NCBI GenBank assembly: GCA_000310025.1
Contig: FN649733.1
Location: 1,262,482-1,326,481, forward strand
Reading direction: 5' to 3'
DNA from: Ectocarpus siliculosus
Lineage: Eukaryota > Sar > Phaeophyceae > Ectocarpales > Ectocarpaceae
DNA length: 64,000 nt
The notes beneath the pieces were generated by a model. That model was not told where the DNA came from, did no database searches, and worked only from the letters and a program-made list of their open reading frames with translations. The translations under genes were made by a program, and so were the position numbers. Positions 13,492 through 25,567 of this stretch are shown piece after piece (positions within the stretch are counted from its first letter, which is position 1; the number at the start of each line of letters is the position of its first letter).

Positions 13492-14432
13492 GTTAAAATC
13501 AGTGATGTCGATAACGGGGTACCGGTTATAACCGGTTACAGGGTTCAGCGGTAGGTACCCTGGAAATCCCAGGTTATTTTTCAATTCCGGGGGACCCCTC
13601 ACTGGGGGGGGGGTATTTTCACCTGCGGGCCCCCCTCGCACATGGCGCACACACTCACGCCAGCCAGCGCACACGACAGCATCAGTAGCAGACATGGACG
13701 AATCGGACGACGAGGGGGTCATGGTCTAGACTTGTGTTGGCCTTCGGTACTAGTTTGCAAAGATTGAAGCAGCTGTTGATGGCTCGGGCTCAAGGGTGGT
13801 TGTTGTTGATCTTACTCGGGGGCAGTTTTGTGTTTTTGTTTCGGTCTGATGTAGCAAGACGCAGAGAGCTGCGGGCGGAGGGGAAGTGTCAAGGGGGTTC
13901 TCTTTTGTTTCAACTGGCGGAAGTTGTTTCGTTCCTTCTCTCTCTTTCTCCTTCCTGTCGTTGATATTTATTTGTCTTTTTTTTTTCCCACTTGCTGCGC
14001 GTTGTTGTGAGATCTATAGGAGGCACATTACGCACTAGCAGATGAGAAGACAAGCTTTTTTGTTTTTCGTTTTTCTCGGGGCTTTCCTATATTCTCATGG
14101 CCGAGAAAAAAAATATATTCATGACAACATTCCAATATTGCACCTGCATTGTAACGTGGTTCAAAGGTTCAAGGTAGGAAGCTGAAACGATACACACGAC
14201 TGCGGCAGCAGTGGCAGCAACGCGCACAGAAGTGCACCTTGAACAGCATACAGCGAGCCGCTTCCAAACGAACAAAATATCGGACGTATACGTTAAATAA
14301 CACCCCGGGGATGGGCCGTTTTCGTCCCCGCTATGAGCGGTTATAACCGGTACGTACCGCCGAAGGCTCATTTCCGGTTATTTCCGGTCAGTACCCTGCT
14401 CGAGCCCGGTTATCGACATCACTGGTTAAAAT
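13492..14432. mobile_element. Non-autonomous hAT-type DNA transposon with 8-bp target duplication
   Basis: The element spans 13,500-14,424 (925 bp). Its ends are inverted repeats: the first 20 bases begin CAGTGATGTCGATAAC, and the last 20 match them in reverse complement at 19 of 20 positions. Both sides are flanked by GTTAAAAT (13,492-13,499 and 14,425-14,432), an 8-bp target-site duplication as expected for hAT. Unit 2 has the uninterrupted site at about 39,982-39,989 (GTTCAATT). Subterminal palindromic CCGGTTATAACCGG-like motifs lie inside both ends. No full transposase frame is present, only a short minus-strand frame starting near 13,722, so movement would need a transposase elsewhere. 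Confidence 0.88.
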
Positions 14433-15778
14433 GGTCAAGAATCCTCGAGGCAGTTACACAGAGCTTACAACTGTCTCTGGAAGTGAAAGCACCAGAAAGT
14501 AAATTAAGTCATACGCAGCTGTCATCCGTACGCAAGGAAGTAAGCACAAGATGCCGACCACCCTTAGCAGGATGCAGCGCACCCTTCATGCGACTCGCCG
14601 AATACCTCACGGCGCTTCGCGCTTGGTGATGTGAGGGCCTGGTCCGGTGAGAACCCGGCGTGCTCCGTCCCGGTTTTGTAGGGATGCGAGGTCAATGGTC
14701 TAACGACTACTGCATGCACGATCATGAGTACACCCCCCCCTCCCCCCAACCTTGGGCGGGCTCTATCCTCTCCAAAATACACCTACAAACCTCCGCCGGA
14801 GCGCTCAGGCTAAGCCACGTAGAGCCCAGCTTTGCACCTTGCATAAGAGAGATAGATGGGGGTCCCAACATACTGCCACCCGCACCGAAAAGAGAACAAC
14901 CCTGTCCGCTAAGAGAGGTTAGTTTTAACGTACGTCCGAATCCTATCGCACCCTTCTCAGGAGAAACACCAATAAGTCCTCCTATCACCGCCGTTGCCGC
15001 CTTTCAAGCCACACAAGGAACGCTCAACTTCAACGCCCTCACCTTCCCCCCTCCGACCGAGGACATGAACAATCGAGCTCCGCCACAAAAAGTGGGAAAG
15101 TCTACAGATCAGACAGAGAATAACAACTTGTTTGTTGTAACTCCGTCTACGCGGAATCACTGCAAAACAAAGGACAATAACAAACAGTTGCTTCTGCCCG
15201 CACTGCCGTCGTGCCGCACTTCACATATATATGCCGTTGCGACATGCCACTTTTTCTCTACCCCCGCTCAACACAAAACACCAGGCATTGCTGATTAGTC
15301 ACCCAAGAAATAAGAAATCGCAAGCGCTGCCTTTCTCTTCTCAAAAACAAACGTTTGCCTACAACCAACTGACCCGGGACAACACCCACCCTTAAAAACC
15401 GACTTCTTTGACAACCATAGTGGCCTCTTTTCGGTTGCACACTTCGTTCGACATAGAAATATTGCCAGGCAGCAAAGTTGCAGCTGTGCGGACTTCGGCA
15501 AACGAGCGATAGGGGGCAACAAGCTCCGCCACAACGAGCAACAACCCTTGGGCACCCCGAGCAACCGAGCGGCACGCAGCGTGCCGATTATAAGATACGA
15601 TCATGAGCGGCTTGCAGCTTCCCGTATGTTGGTGATGCACTCTCCAACTGTTGTGCTGCAGACCTCAGTGTCCGCGCTTAAGACTAACTCACGGACGGGT
15701 AGCACATGGCCGGTGCGCTCGGTGGCATTACAATGTGCACCATTTCGTTTGGACCCGAAGTCTTGACTTTCAATTACC
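14433..15778. other. Region downstream of lipoxygenase copy 1 (probable 3' UTR plus intergenic)
   Basis: This lies 3' of the minus-strand lipoxygenase stop codon and is conserved at about 39,990-41,335. Candidate frames such as 14,921-15,298 are broken by single-base indels in the other unit, which argues against a separate protein gene. A motif near 14,690 (gtcaatggtctaac) is shared with 30,607 and 40,260 and seems to mark a dispersed repeat. Confidence 0.5.
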
Positions 15779-18700
15779 CTAAATGTTGATGGACTGGGGG
15801 ATGTTGTCGGGCAGTAGGGTGGTGTAGGCCATGTTGTTGGCGGCCCTCTTGGCCTTACCCCTTTGGCGCCAACCGGACACCACGTCGGCGTTGCTGATGA
15901 ACAACACGAAACAGGATGGGTTTTGTCAGGGTTTGTGTCGTGGATTAGGTGGTCTTGCATGCCGTAGTCTTTCGACCACAGACCCGGGGAGGGGGCGATG
16001 GGGGGGTGCTATTGGTGAAGGGGCCGCCGGGGGGCGAGCATATTTATCTTCCGAACCACAACATATTTGGTGGTGCGATAGGGCGAACAAGAAGGAGGCG
16101 TAGTAAAAAGACAGGAGGAGCTCCTTTGAACAAATCAACCAAACCTAAGGCTTGCCAAGCACTCGGAACCGGTATATTCTTGACTTGTAAACCATACCAC
16201 AACTTCGGAGGAGTCCTCGCTGCACCCACTCGGAGTAAAATACTCGAATATAGATTTTGCGGCCTAAAAAATAAACATTTTCCTGCTGTTTCAACGATTT
16301 TCGGGTAGGGTATGCTTGTATTCGCACACCATACTTCTACTACTTTTTTTGGCAATACGTCGTCCGAGCAGAGACGGACCATCAAACCCGCCGGGAACCC
16401 TACACTCACTCGGCAACCAAGTCGTCCTCGATGTCCTCGATCGCTTGCTGGAACTTGGCGAGGGGTTCGGCGATACGGTCATCGTCGAAATTGTGTGTCT
16501 CGTACTGACCAAGCCTGCGGTTACCATTGCACAACATATAACAAATTGAACCAACCGCCGCAAAGCAAGGTGGTCAGAGCAGAAGGAAAGGGCTGACGAC
16601 GTTTTCGACAGGTGTCACCGGTCCAAGGATAACAGGTGCCGCATGGTCAATGGAAACTCAAAAGCACAGCAGCGACAACGTTACTGTCTTGCTTGCAGGA
16701 CGAAAGTTCCTGGAAAATCCGGATCGTTTGAGCTGGGGAAACAATGATAAGCGTTGAAAACAACTACAGAAATGTAAACACCATGGCTCGTGGAGACGCT
16801 CGCACAAATGAGACGTTTTACCAAGAACCAGGACGGATTTCGAGGACACGACAGGGACCACAATAGGATAAACGTTTGGCCAAGACCAAAGCAATAGCTG
16901 TAGCAGTACAAGGACCAGGACCGCACCTGACTTGAGCAACAGCTAAGAATGCACAGTCACAGCTAGAGCAGCGACAGGAACAGCAGGACGAAACCCTTCA
17001 CGCCGAATCAATCAACAGCGAATCAACAACCTTCCACACGCCCAATCAGGCGAGCTAACGTTTGATTACGCGTCTCAGTCTGTCAGAGAACGCACGACGA
17101 TAAGGTGTACTGTGGCATACGGTGCCACAAGGTACCACGAAGCTTCGACAACGCTTTACAACTCACTTCGTGTGGAAGATGTCTCCAAGCAAAGTGAGCA
17201 TGGCCACGTGGATGGTGGCGATTTCCATGGGGGGCAGGTAGTTCATGAATTCGTCGAACGTCCTCTCCCTCTGACCATAACAAAACATGATAGTCAAAGA
17301 CAATACAAAGGCGAGAGACAAGACAGACGAGCAGAAGGATAGGACGACACAAAAAGAGTAAGCAAGCAGCGTTACATAAAAGCGTCACCCAGCAGGAAGT
17401 TATTATGTTCCGATGTCGCTGTGAGACGACTACTACCAGCAGTACGAATACATGGGCAATCGTGGCTTCTACATAGCAAAACAAACAAAACTCGGCTAAA
17501 CCGGAGACAAACATCTAAAACGATCTGTCCACAGCGTGGAGGCTAAAGGTCTCGGGTATCTGTCTACCCAACCTTGCCACCGCGTGCAAACAAGGAAATT
17601 AAACGGTGAGATCAACGCCCGAAAACGGACATAATGTAGTGCGCGCGCAGGCAAACAAAGACCTACTGCCGCACGGAGTAAATGCACGGCACTCGATGTG
17701 ACATATGTATCGGTGGGTGCAGTGCAAAAACTACATGGCACTCTAATAATAGACTTCTTCGCACACTACCGTTCGTGATTGCAGGAAAAATCGCACCCAC
17801 TAAACTTGGTGAAATACCTTGTCGATGGGAGGAGGGGCGTAGACGGAACCGGGGCAGGAGGGCACGAACGACATGGACGGCTTTTGGGGGAAGTTGACCG
17901 CGGCGTGGAGGGTGCTCGCAGAGTAGATCCAGCTCGCGATCACCTGTTCAAGCGCGTGGTCGTCGGGTCAAGGCGACTTAGGAGTACACACAAAGGTTGG
18001 TTCCGGGCGACGAGACTTTTGAAACCGCAAGAAAAAAGTATAGACTCGTGGTGCGTGGATGTACGGCTGGACGCCGAGAAGAAAAGTTAGATCCCCGGCT
18101 CTGGAAATACAAAACGACAAGGCAGAGATTCCCCAATCAATGCTGAGAATCCAGTCCACACCACAATACGTTCATGAAAACTGCTTAATACTTCTCGAAC
18201 CTACCCTCAAAGCAGTAGGCCTCCGCCTACGAAAACGAACAGCCATAGGGTCGTACAATTTGTTTGCCATTGACAGCGCGTACCGTCCTCATTCTTGGTG
18301 TCCTCACGAATGTCTTGCTACGAGAAACAACAAGAACCCACAGCAACAACAGCAGCAGTACCTTGGCGATTAAAGCCTTTTTGTCGTCGGTGGTGTAGTA
18401 ATCCTTCAGCCAGTACACCTTGCCGATGTCCACCAGCTCCTCGATCATCGCCTAGTGGCGTTGTGCGAAAAGCAGCCGTCGGCGTTAATCTTTCGATCAG
18501 TTCGTTGGGCTTCTGGAGACGCACAACATCACCTCCAAAATGAGGTGAACCCGCTTTTCTGACACTGGCAGACAGTCTGTACATGATACCAACCCATTCA
18601 GCCGAACGGCTCGGCAGAATCAGCAAACCCCATCACTAGCATTGTGATCTGAAGACCAGCGCGTCCAAAGGCTGCGACCACTCTCCAGAGAGCCCCGCTC

Positions 18701-21700
18701 CATCCCTTCAATTCCGGACAACAGCATCAGGAGAAACGTATGGCTTACCTGGAGCTCGTAGTCTTCCTCCACGTCCTTGTCGCTCTTGTAGTAAATCTGA
18801 GAGGGAGGATTCGGCATCGTCGCGAGTACATCGCGGTCGTCGGAGACGTTAGGCGTAGTCATACATCGGTTTTCCAGGAGAGAATAGTCATCCCGCGAGG
18901 AGATAGGACCGAGGAGAGGAGGGAGGAAGGGAAACACGAGGGAAGGGGGTGCCTTACGCCTCCCCTGGACACATCGGAACTAATGGCACCGAACAACACG
19001 CCTGCTTGAGAACCTTGGGGTTCAGAAATCCAGGCTAAGGAGATCGACACTTGACGAACTTGACCGCAAGAACAGGTGGTCAGTAAAGAATCCTACGCCA
19101 AGCCTCTGCGATCCTTGTTAGGTTACCACACAGAGGAAACAAATGAACGCCAGGAAACCCAACAGGTGCGCAAGTGGCTGCGTCTTCTGCAACAAACAAC
19201 CACTCAAACTAGGTGGGAAGCTTTTGTTGCAAAGAAAAATAGGACCTACGTACGAAGGATTAGGTCCGTAAAGACATGACCTCACGCGACGTCAACGCGC
19301 ATTCGCAAGCCCCCAGCCCGACATTTGCGACCTGATACGACGTGCCCTACGTGGAGGCATGGTCATGTAACCCCTACTCCACTGTCCCAGTCCTAACTCT
19401 ACTCCTGGGTTTGACCTTCACCCGAGCCCCGTGATCCAGCCCAGAAATCCCAAAATCTGGGAGGTATATAACTTACGTCGAGGTACTCCTTGACCCAAGT
19501 GTGCGTCGCTTCCCAGTACCGCATGCCGTAGTCGCGGTAAGGGTAGCGCCCGGGGAAGTCCTCCTTGGTGATCTGACGGGAGGCGAAGTCGGCCTCGGGG
19601 GAGAAGTCTTCGGCGATGCGGTTGAAGAACTGCGAGGTTGGTTGGGGGGCAGGGTTTGGGGCTACGAAAAAAGAGGGGTCTTCTTGTTGCTGGTGTAAGC
19701 GCAGGTTCTGCATGTCCAAACAGCAGAAGAAACGTACAAGTACTCTCGACTGGGAAGAGGGTATGTACACCACAACTAATGGTGTGGATGTGACACGTGA
19801 TGCCGAACGAGCCTCGGTGTACGAAAAACGACGTCACCGACATAAAGGAGAAGGGGAGGGACGGTTCCGAAATAAATCAACAGATTATCACCGAAAAAAG
19901 AAAAGAGCGTTTCACGGTACATTCTCGGGATGACCCGTTTCTCGAGACCCGTACAGGGGACATGCGAAAACATGGAACAAGAATGAGGGTGGAAACGACT
20001 TGGGAAAGTGTGTGTGTGGGGCTATGTATCTTCCTGTGTTCATTCCCCCGTATTCAGACTAATATATATATATATATACGCATGCGGAAAGGCTGGCGGG
20101 GGGTGCACACGAGTACGGAACAATGCGCGATTGAACAGCCGTCGAAAACTCTCTTCTACACCCCCTTCCGGCGACAAATTCCTCGCTACGGAGGAATTGA
20201 TCGGAGCTTTGGGAGATCGACCCAAGGATGTGAAACGCTAGCTTGCAACACGGCGGTTGCTGACGTGATCTGTTGTGAGGACAAACCTGCTCGAGAACTA
20301 AGTCCCATGATGACTCGATGTCGTTCGCCTGGAGAATGTCCAAGGCGCCGTTCGGTTGAATCAGCAGCTGGCGGTTAGGGTGTAGCAAAGAGCAGGAAGG
20401 CAAGGAACGGACGGACAAGAAATCGTGGTAAGAACCCGAGGAAAGCGTGACGTTTGACATATTGCAGTACTGCCGTAATCATATTGTACACTTCGCGTGC
20501 ATGCAAAAGCTACGCGCCCACGAGCCGGCACGGAAAGCCGGAAGGAACAAGCACCAGCGAACGATCGGTCCGCCCAGCCCCTTGAACAAGGCACGCAACA
20601 CTTAGCGACAACAACCGCCAAGACGTAGCCGCCCATCAGGCATCACATTCCATGCTGCAGTATTACTTTTGTCAGCCTGTGTTAAACGTGACCACGACAT
20701 AACCGCGAACTCCCTTCGTATCTGCCACGGGGAAACAACCAAGACCATCGAGAGCGCACTCGGTTTGTCGCAAAAAGCTTTCAGCGAAAAACTAAGCACC
20801 GCCCACGGCCAGTCTCGACTCGTTGTTGATGCTCCTTGACCCCGGCCGGTTCGTCTGTTCTGACATGATAATTGAGCCTGCTGCCCTGTCAATTCTGTCC
20901 TGTACACATGGTCCACCACACTCACCCGCGGCTACATGATCCGAAGTACAGATGCATATTGTGACAACAGTTTTCGACGCGACTCACATCCTGCGCTCCC
21001 CAGTTGATAAGGGCGGTCCCCTCCATGTGGGGCTTGAGGAGGTCGTACACAGGGTGTTCCTTAGGGAGGCAGCGGTTTACGGCTACCATCGGGCCCTCAA
21101 GCACGATGTGCGTGCTGCCGAGGTGAGACACGACCTCGTGCATGCTGGAAGCGAAAGAATCAAGCAGCGCACACGTTCAGGTTAGAGGACCACGACACAC
21201 ACGCGTAGATGCACAGGAGACAGTGAACGTACGACGCTACCTACAAGGACACACACGCGTTGATAAAAAGTAAATAAAAAGGGGGGTGGGGTGGGGGACG
21301 AGATCACGCAGAAGACAACGTCATGACGATTGAAACCGAAGAAAGAGATTGACTACCGCAGAAAACTGCGGTATCGACACAAAAAACGGCAGGGAGAAGA
21401 GGCGCGAACGGGGCTCATGGGGCTTGTTAGGGGCATCATGGGTGGATATTTGCATTTCTGAGACACGTGTGGTACCAGAAACAATCTCGCGTATTCCCTG
21501 GTTTACCATACTGTTTGTGCGTTTTAGGCGAACATAGGGTAAGAGAGGAGTGTTTCGTACGGCTTTCTTGAAGTCAAGATTAACGAGCGGGGGTAGGGCA
21601 GCCTCCCGACTGACAACACGTACGCGCACGATGTCTCCCAAAGCGATCTTACATGAAGTCGGCAGACTCGAAGCATGCCTTGGCAATCAGCCAGTTGTTG

Positions 21701-24700
21701 CCGTCCTCAGGGGTAAAGATCGGGGTCGCCTCTTCTCCCTGGCTCAGCTGCTCCATAACGACATCACCGTCGCCGTGAAGACCAAACACAACAAACATCC
21801 ATGCACGCCGACGACGGCATAATCAGCGGCGGCAACACGAACAATCATCAGGAAGGTTCAAAATCCACGAGCATAAACACCAGAAACATCGCAATTCGAT
21901 CTACAGAATAGCAAACGCAGACAGCAACGACAGACACAACAACCACACCACAAGAATGAAGATGCCAAAGACAGCACCAACAGCGACAACAACCAAACAC
22001 CAACAAAAACGAAACAGATTTATGGCGGAAAACGAACATATTTTGATTCGCACCACCAGCAAGAATCAAGAGTTGGGGATCGGGCCGTTTTGTCACCTGG
22101 ATGCCGATGGGTCTGATGGGAAGGAGATCGTCGTCGATCACCTCAAACAGGGCCACGCTTGGGGTGAGGTACCTCTCGACACCCTCTACGGGGTAGGCTT
22201 CCAAGTCTTGGTCCCACGGAGACAACCGAAGAGGCAAGAGATCCAAGAAAAAACACGCGTATAGAGCAAGGACGGCACGCACTCGTATCCGCCAGCAGAG
22301 TTCCGGGGCATCTCTCCAGGAGAAAGCTAAGCGTAGTTGGCATCAGTATCGGCAGCATAACCTACCTCTTCGTCGTCTTATTCGCGCGTGCTTTACAAAA
22401 GACGAGGCATGAGATGGTGGCCAAAACACTGATCCCAAACAGCACGGTCTTCCATGAGCAAAGTACGTGCAACAACTAGCGCGACAGGTGGTAGTCTGGG
22501 GGTTTTGTGTTGTACAGCACCCATCCGCAGAAAGACGAAACGGAAGACAAAACGTGGCCTGCGTGTACCCCTTTTTCGTTTTTTTCACCTTGAGAAGCTC
22601 GTGGTCGACGACGAAGAGCTTGCCTTCGTCCATCAAGGAGTCCACCTTAGACTTCAGTTTCTGAACAGGGTGGCAAAAAGCACGACGCACGCGGTAGAGA
22701 GAACACAGGCCGGGGCGGGAGTGCTGAGAACACGAACATGGCACAGCAGTCTCACCAAGCGAATGCCGTTGCAGAAGATACAAACGCCACAGCCGATAGA
22801 CTTTTGTCCGCGTCTCTGCCAAGAAATTTCACAAAATTGCTTTTATGAATACGAATAATTGTTATTTGGTGCAAGAGTAGGAATACAGTACTAACAGGCG
22901 CCATTGACCTTCTTACTTTGTAGACGGGGTCCGAATCGAGGACTTTGAGCTTCTCACGGGTGGACTGGGTGCACTTCTCCAGAACGACGCAGTTCCCGCC
23001 TGAAAACGGCGCAACACCAAGCGATCGATGGAATAGAATTACGATGATACTACTGGTGAGAGCAGGGTGACTGGTCGAGGCTACACGACCAGGAAGAGGA
23101 AACAAGTGGTACGCTAGCTCACGAGATGTAAGACAACCGAAATGAAACGCCAACAAAACGGTAGCCAAAAAAACACATCATCGCACAAGCCCTTCTTTGG
23201 ACGGTTTAACACCGCATGGTCAGAATTGCTGTCGCCAACGGGAGCGGCAGTCAGTCATTCAAGAGTTGCAACCGACAACAATCGTTCACAGCTGGCCGCA
23301 GCAGCTGAAGCGAATCATTGCGAAAGGCACTGCAAAGATTTACCGTACAATGTGTCGTGTACGTGAAACGGCGGCAATCGGAGTTTTGGTAGAAGAAGTT
23401 GTTGCCTTCTTATGCTTACCCTGTAGGCGGAGGCGGGCGAAAGCCTCGTCGTCTTCCCAGTCGTACATTGACTTAGGGTTCTTGATCGGGAAGGCGTGGA
23501 GATCTTCGTAATCCCCGATGTCGGCGGGCTGAAAACGAAACAAGTATAAAAAAGGATGTGCAGCAATAGTGTAATATTTAAGCCGTTGGGGGGAGGGATA
23601 CATGAAAGGCGCGGAGGTTCTAGCAGTGCGTTCTGTTACTCCGTGGGCTGACATGAATGTTCAAACTTTGTGTCCACAGATCAGGGCGCCGTAGACCCAG
23701 TTTTGAAGCGACACCTATGGATTTTCTCGGGGCCTGACTCTAATCGCCCATGCACACGTAGATTCAAGACGGTCTTAGATCCAACACGGTGAACCGAGTA
23801 ACATCGTGTTGTCCTGACCCAGATCGTTCTGTCTCCCTCGACCATAACAAAAGGGCAAGATTCTGCAAAGCGGAGATAGATCCATGACCGACCGCCAAAA
23901 CCCTGCCAAAAATTGCAATAACAGAAAACGAAAGGCCTGGCTATGATTGTGGTCCACTCCACCAGCCACACCCACCCTCTCGTCGATGGCGGAGTTTCCA
24001 CTGATAAGCTCCCTGACCCTGGTCGCGAACGTCTTCGCCTTCGCGGGGTCCGTGAGGGCCTCCATGATCTCGCCGGCACCCAAACTTCCCCTGTGAAAAA
24101 CAACGTATCCCGGGGGGTGAGGGGGGTACACGCGGGATCATACACGGTCGCACGATGGCATATCCCTGTCGCATTCCCATCCACCACATACGGAAGCGGG
24201 GGCCAACGGAGTGTACCAGGGTCCCGTCATTGGACTGGCGGAGGTCGGAAGCCTGGGGTATAGAGGTTTAAAACAAAACGTGCAAGAAATTTGCTTGCTT
24301 GTCAGAGAAAACACATGTCCAACGATAGATGGTAGGTATCAGACCACACCTACCTTAGGGTTCCCACCGCGATCTTCAGAACGCTGGCAACGAGGTCCGT
24401 TATCCACGCCACCGAGGGGAGTTCGTCGTTGGGAGGAAAACCGTCCAAGTACGGCGCCCCCTCCGGGGGGCCCTTGTAATGGAATTGGTTGTGGTTGATC
24501 CCATCCCGGCAAAGCAATCGATCGAAGAAACAAACCAGAGAATACCGGCGACAGGCCAGAAGGACGACAGGAGGAAAGGAGATGGGGGCGAAAGCGATTA
24601 ACACTTGGTGCGGGGTGCTGCTACTACTATGCAGATAAGGATAACCACGTGGTGCTGTTACTACGCAGATAAGGATAGCCACGTGGACGTCCGTCCACGA

Positions 24701-25567
24701 ATGTATTCCGAGCGTGAAGACCGCAGCGACAGGCGCAGCAGCCGCAACAACCCCGACAACTACCTTGACGGCACAAAGTCGGTTGATGCCTTGCTTACAA
24801 CTACCTTGACGGCACAAAGTCGGTTGACGACCTTGCTTCCAACAATCTTGTCGGGCGGAAACCTCCCTGCCCGCACAATCAATATACGTACCTCGGTGCT
24901 CCACCTGTACTCTTTCTTCCTCTCCTCTAGCTGCTCCTTGCGATGAGCCTGGTCGGCCTTTGGGTCTTGGGGCAGGCTGGTCTCCCCTTCACGGTTACCT
25001 GGGAAGAGTCGACACGAAATGTCGGTATGAGGCGGTGTCAACCCTTGTTCGATACGAGGCACCTGTACTATTTATGATGACATTTCTGTGCCTTGGTGCT
25101 CATTTCGTTGTTTAATTAATTATTGATGCGCTTCTTGCTTTGAGGGAAGAAACGACACTGCCAGCTGCAGTCGTGGCTGCTGCCAAACCAAAACTCATTC
25201 GATTTTGTTCTTATAACTTAAACATTCAAGTACAGAAGTTTCTACTTTTCGAGCATCTGGCGACATCCAGACGCCACTGACGACTATGCTATCAACGAGT
25301 ACTGAATGAAAGTTGGAGTATATTCAGTATATTCTGGTGTGATACATACCAGTAGTCAAGGTAGGTTCACTTACTGGTAAAGAAGTCCGTGATACTGCTG
25401 AGCGAGAACCCGGCAATGTTGAGAGGCGCAACGGCAGAAGTCTCCACGCGTCGGTCCGTCCTCGTTGTCGGCCGGTTGTTAGCGCGAGGAGTCGGGGCAA
25501 CGAAGGCGTCACCCATGGCGACCACGAGGGCCAGCACCGCTACTTTCATAGTTCGAGAGTGCGGCAT
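15779..25567 (-). CDS. Plastid-targeted lipoxygenase, copy 1 (intron 7 acceptor lost)
   Basis: Exons, in transcript order: 25567-25375, 24998-24892, 24472-24354, 24090-23976, 23528-23420, 22999-22917, 22660-22589, 22207-22097, 21747-21653, 21144-20988, 20367-20287, 19629-19477, 18796-18749, 18451-18362, 17943-17818, 17270-17167, 16514-16410, 15893-15779. They join to 660 aa. Residues 1-20 or so form a signal peptide ending GDA^FVAP, followed by a transit region. The rest is the lipoxygenase catalytic domain with no clear PLAT domain. All iron ligands are visible: HEVVSH (H337, H342), HAAVN (H524, N528) and the C-terminal Ile in SINI. Other family landmarks are WLIAKA, HPVYDLLKPH and KLGQ. It should add O2 to polyunsaturated fatty acids to give hydroperoxides. 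The exon 8 acceptor reads CAAG instead of CAGG, so correct splicing is doubtful. The alternative start is Met at 25,549. Confidence 0.87.
21303..21510. other. About 200 bp present in intron 9 of copy 1 only
   Basis: Copy 2 passes directly from the G-rich run near 46,735 to the cgttttaggcgaacatag motif near 46,765. Copy 1 has about 200 extra bases here. No terminal repeats or target duplication were clear, so an insertion in copy 1 and a deletion in copy 2 remain equally possible. Confidence 0.6.
22207..22209 (-). other. Destroyed splice acceptor, lipoxygenase copy 1 intron 7
   Basis: On the minus strand copy 2 reads GGGACCAG|GACATGG at 47,431-47,433, a normal acceptor that leaves exon 8 in phase. 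Copy 1 reads GGGACCAAGACTTGG. The base at 22,208 has changed so the AG dinucleotide is gone at that position. The nearest AG is one base further in and would shift the frame. Later AGs in the exon also run into stops. Confidence 0.8.
25491..25567 (-). other. Bipartite plastid targeting presequence, lipoxygenase copy 1
   Basis: The N-terminus MPHSRTMKVAVLALVVAM has a basic start and a hydrophobic core, followed by GDA^FVAPTP. Phe directly after the predicted signal-peptidase site is the established heterokont signal for import into four-membrane plastids. The residues that follow are Arg/Thr/Asn-rich and low in acidic residues, like a transit peptide. Copy 2 has the same sequence at 51,203-51,279. 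Confidence 0.75.

Noticed and set aside
14660-15298. 212-codon plus-strand frame downstream of lipoxygenase copy 1
   Set aside because: The equivalent sequence in unit 2 (40,294-40,700) is broken by small indels and a frame change, and no domain is present.
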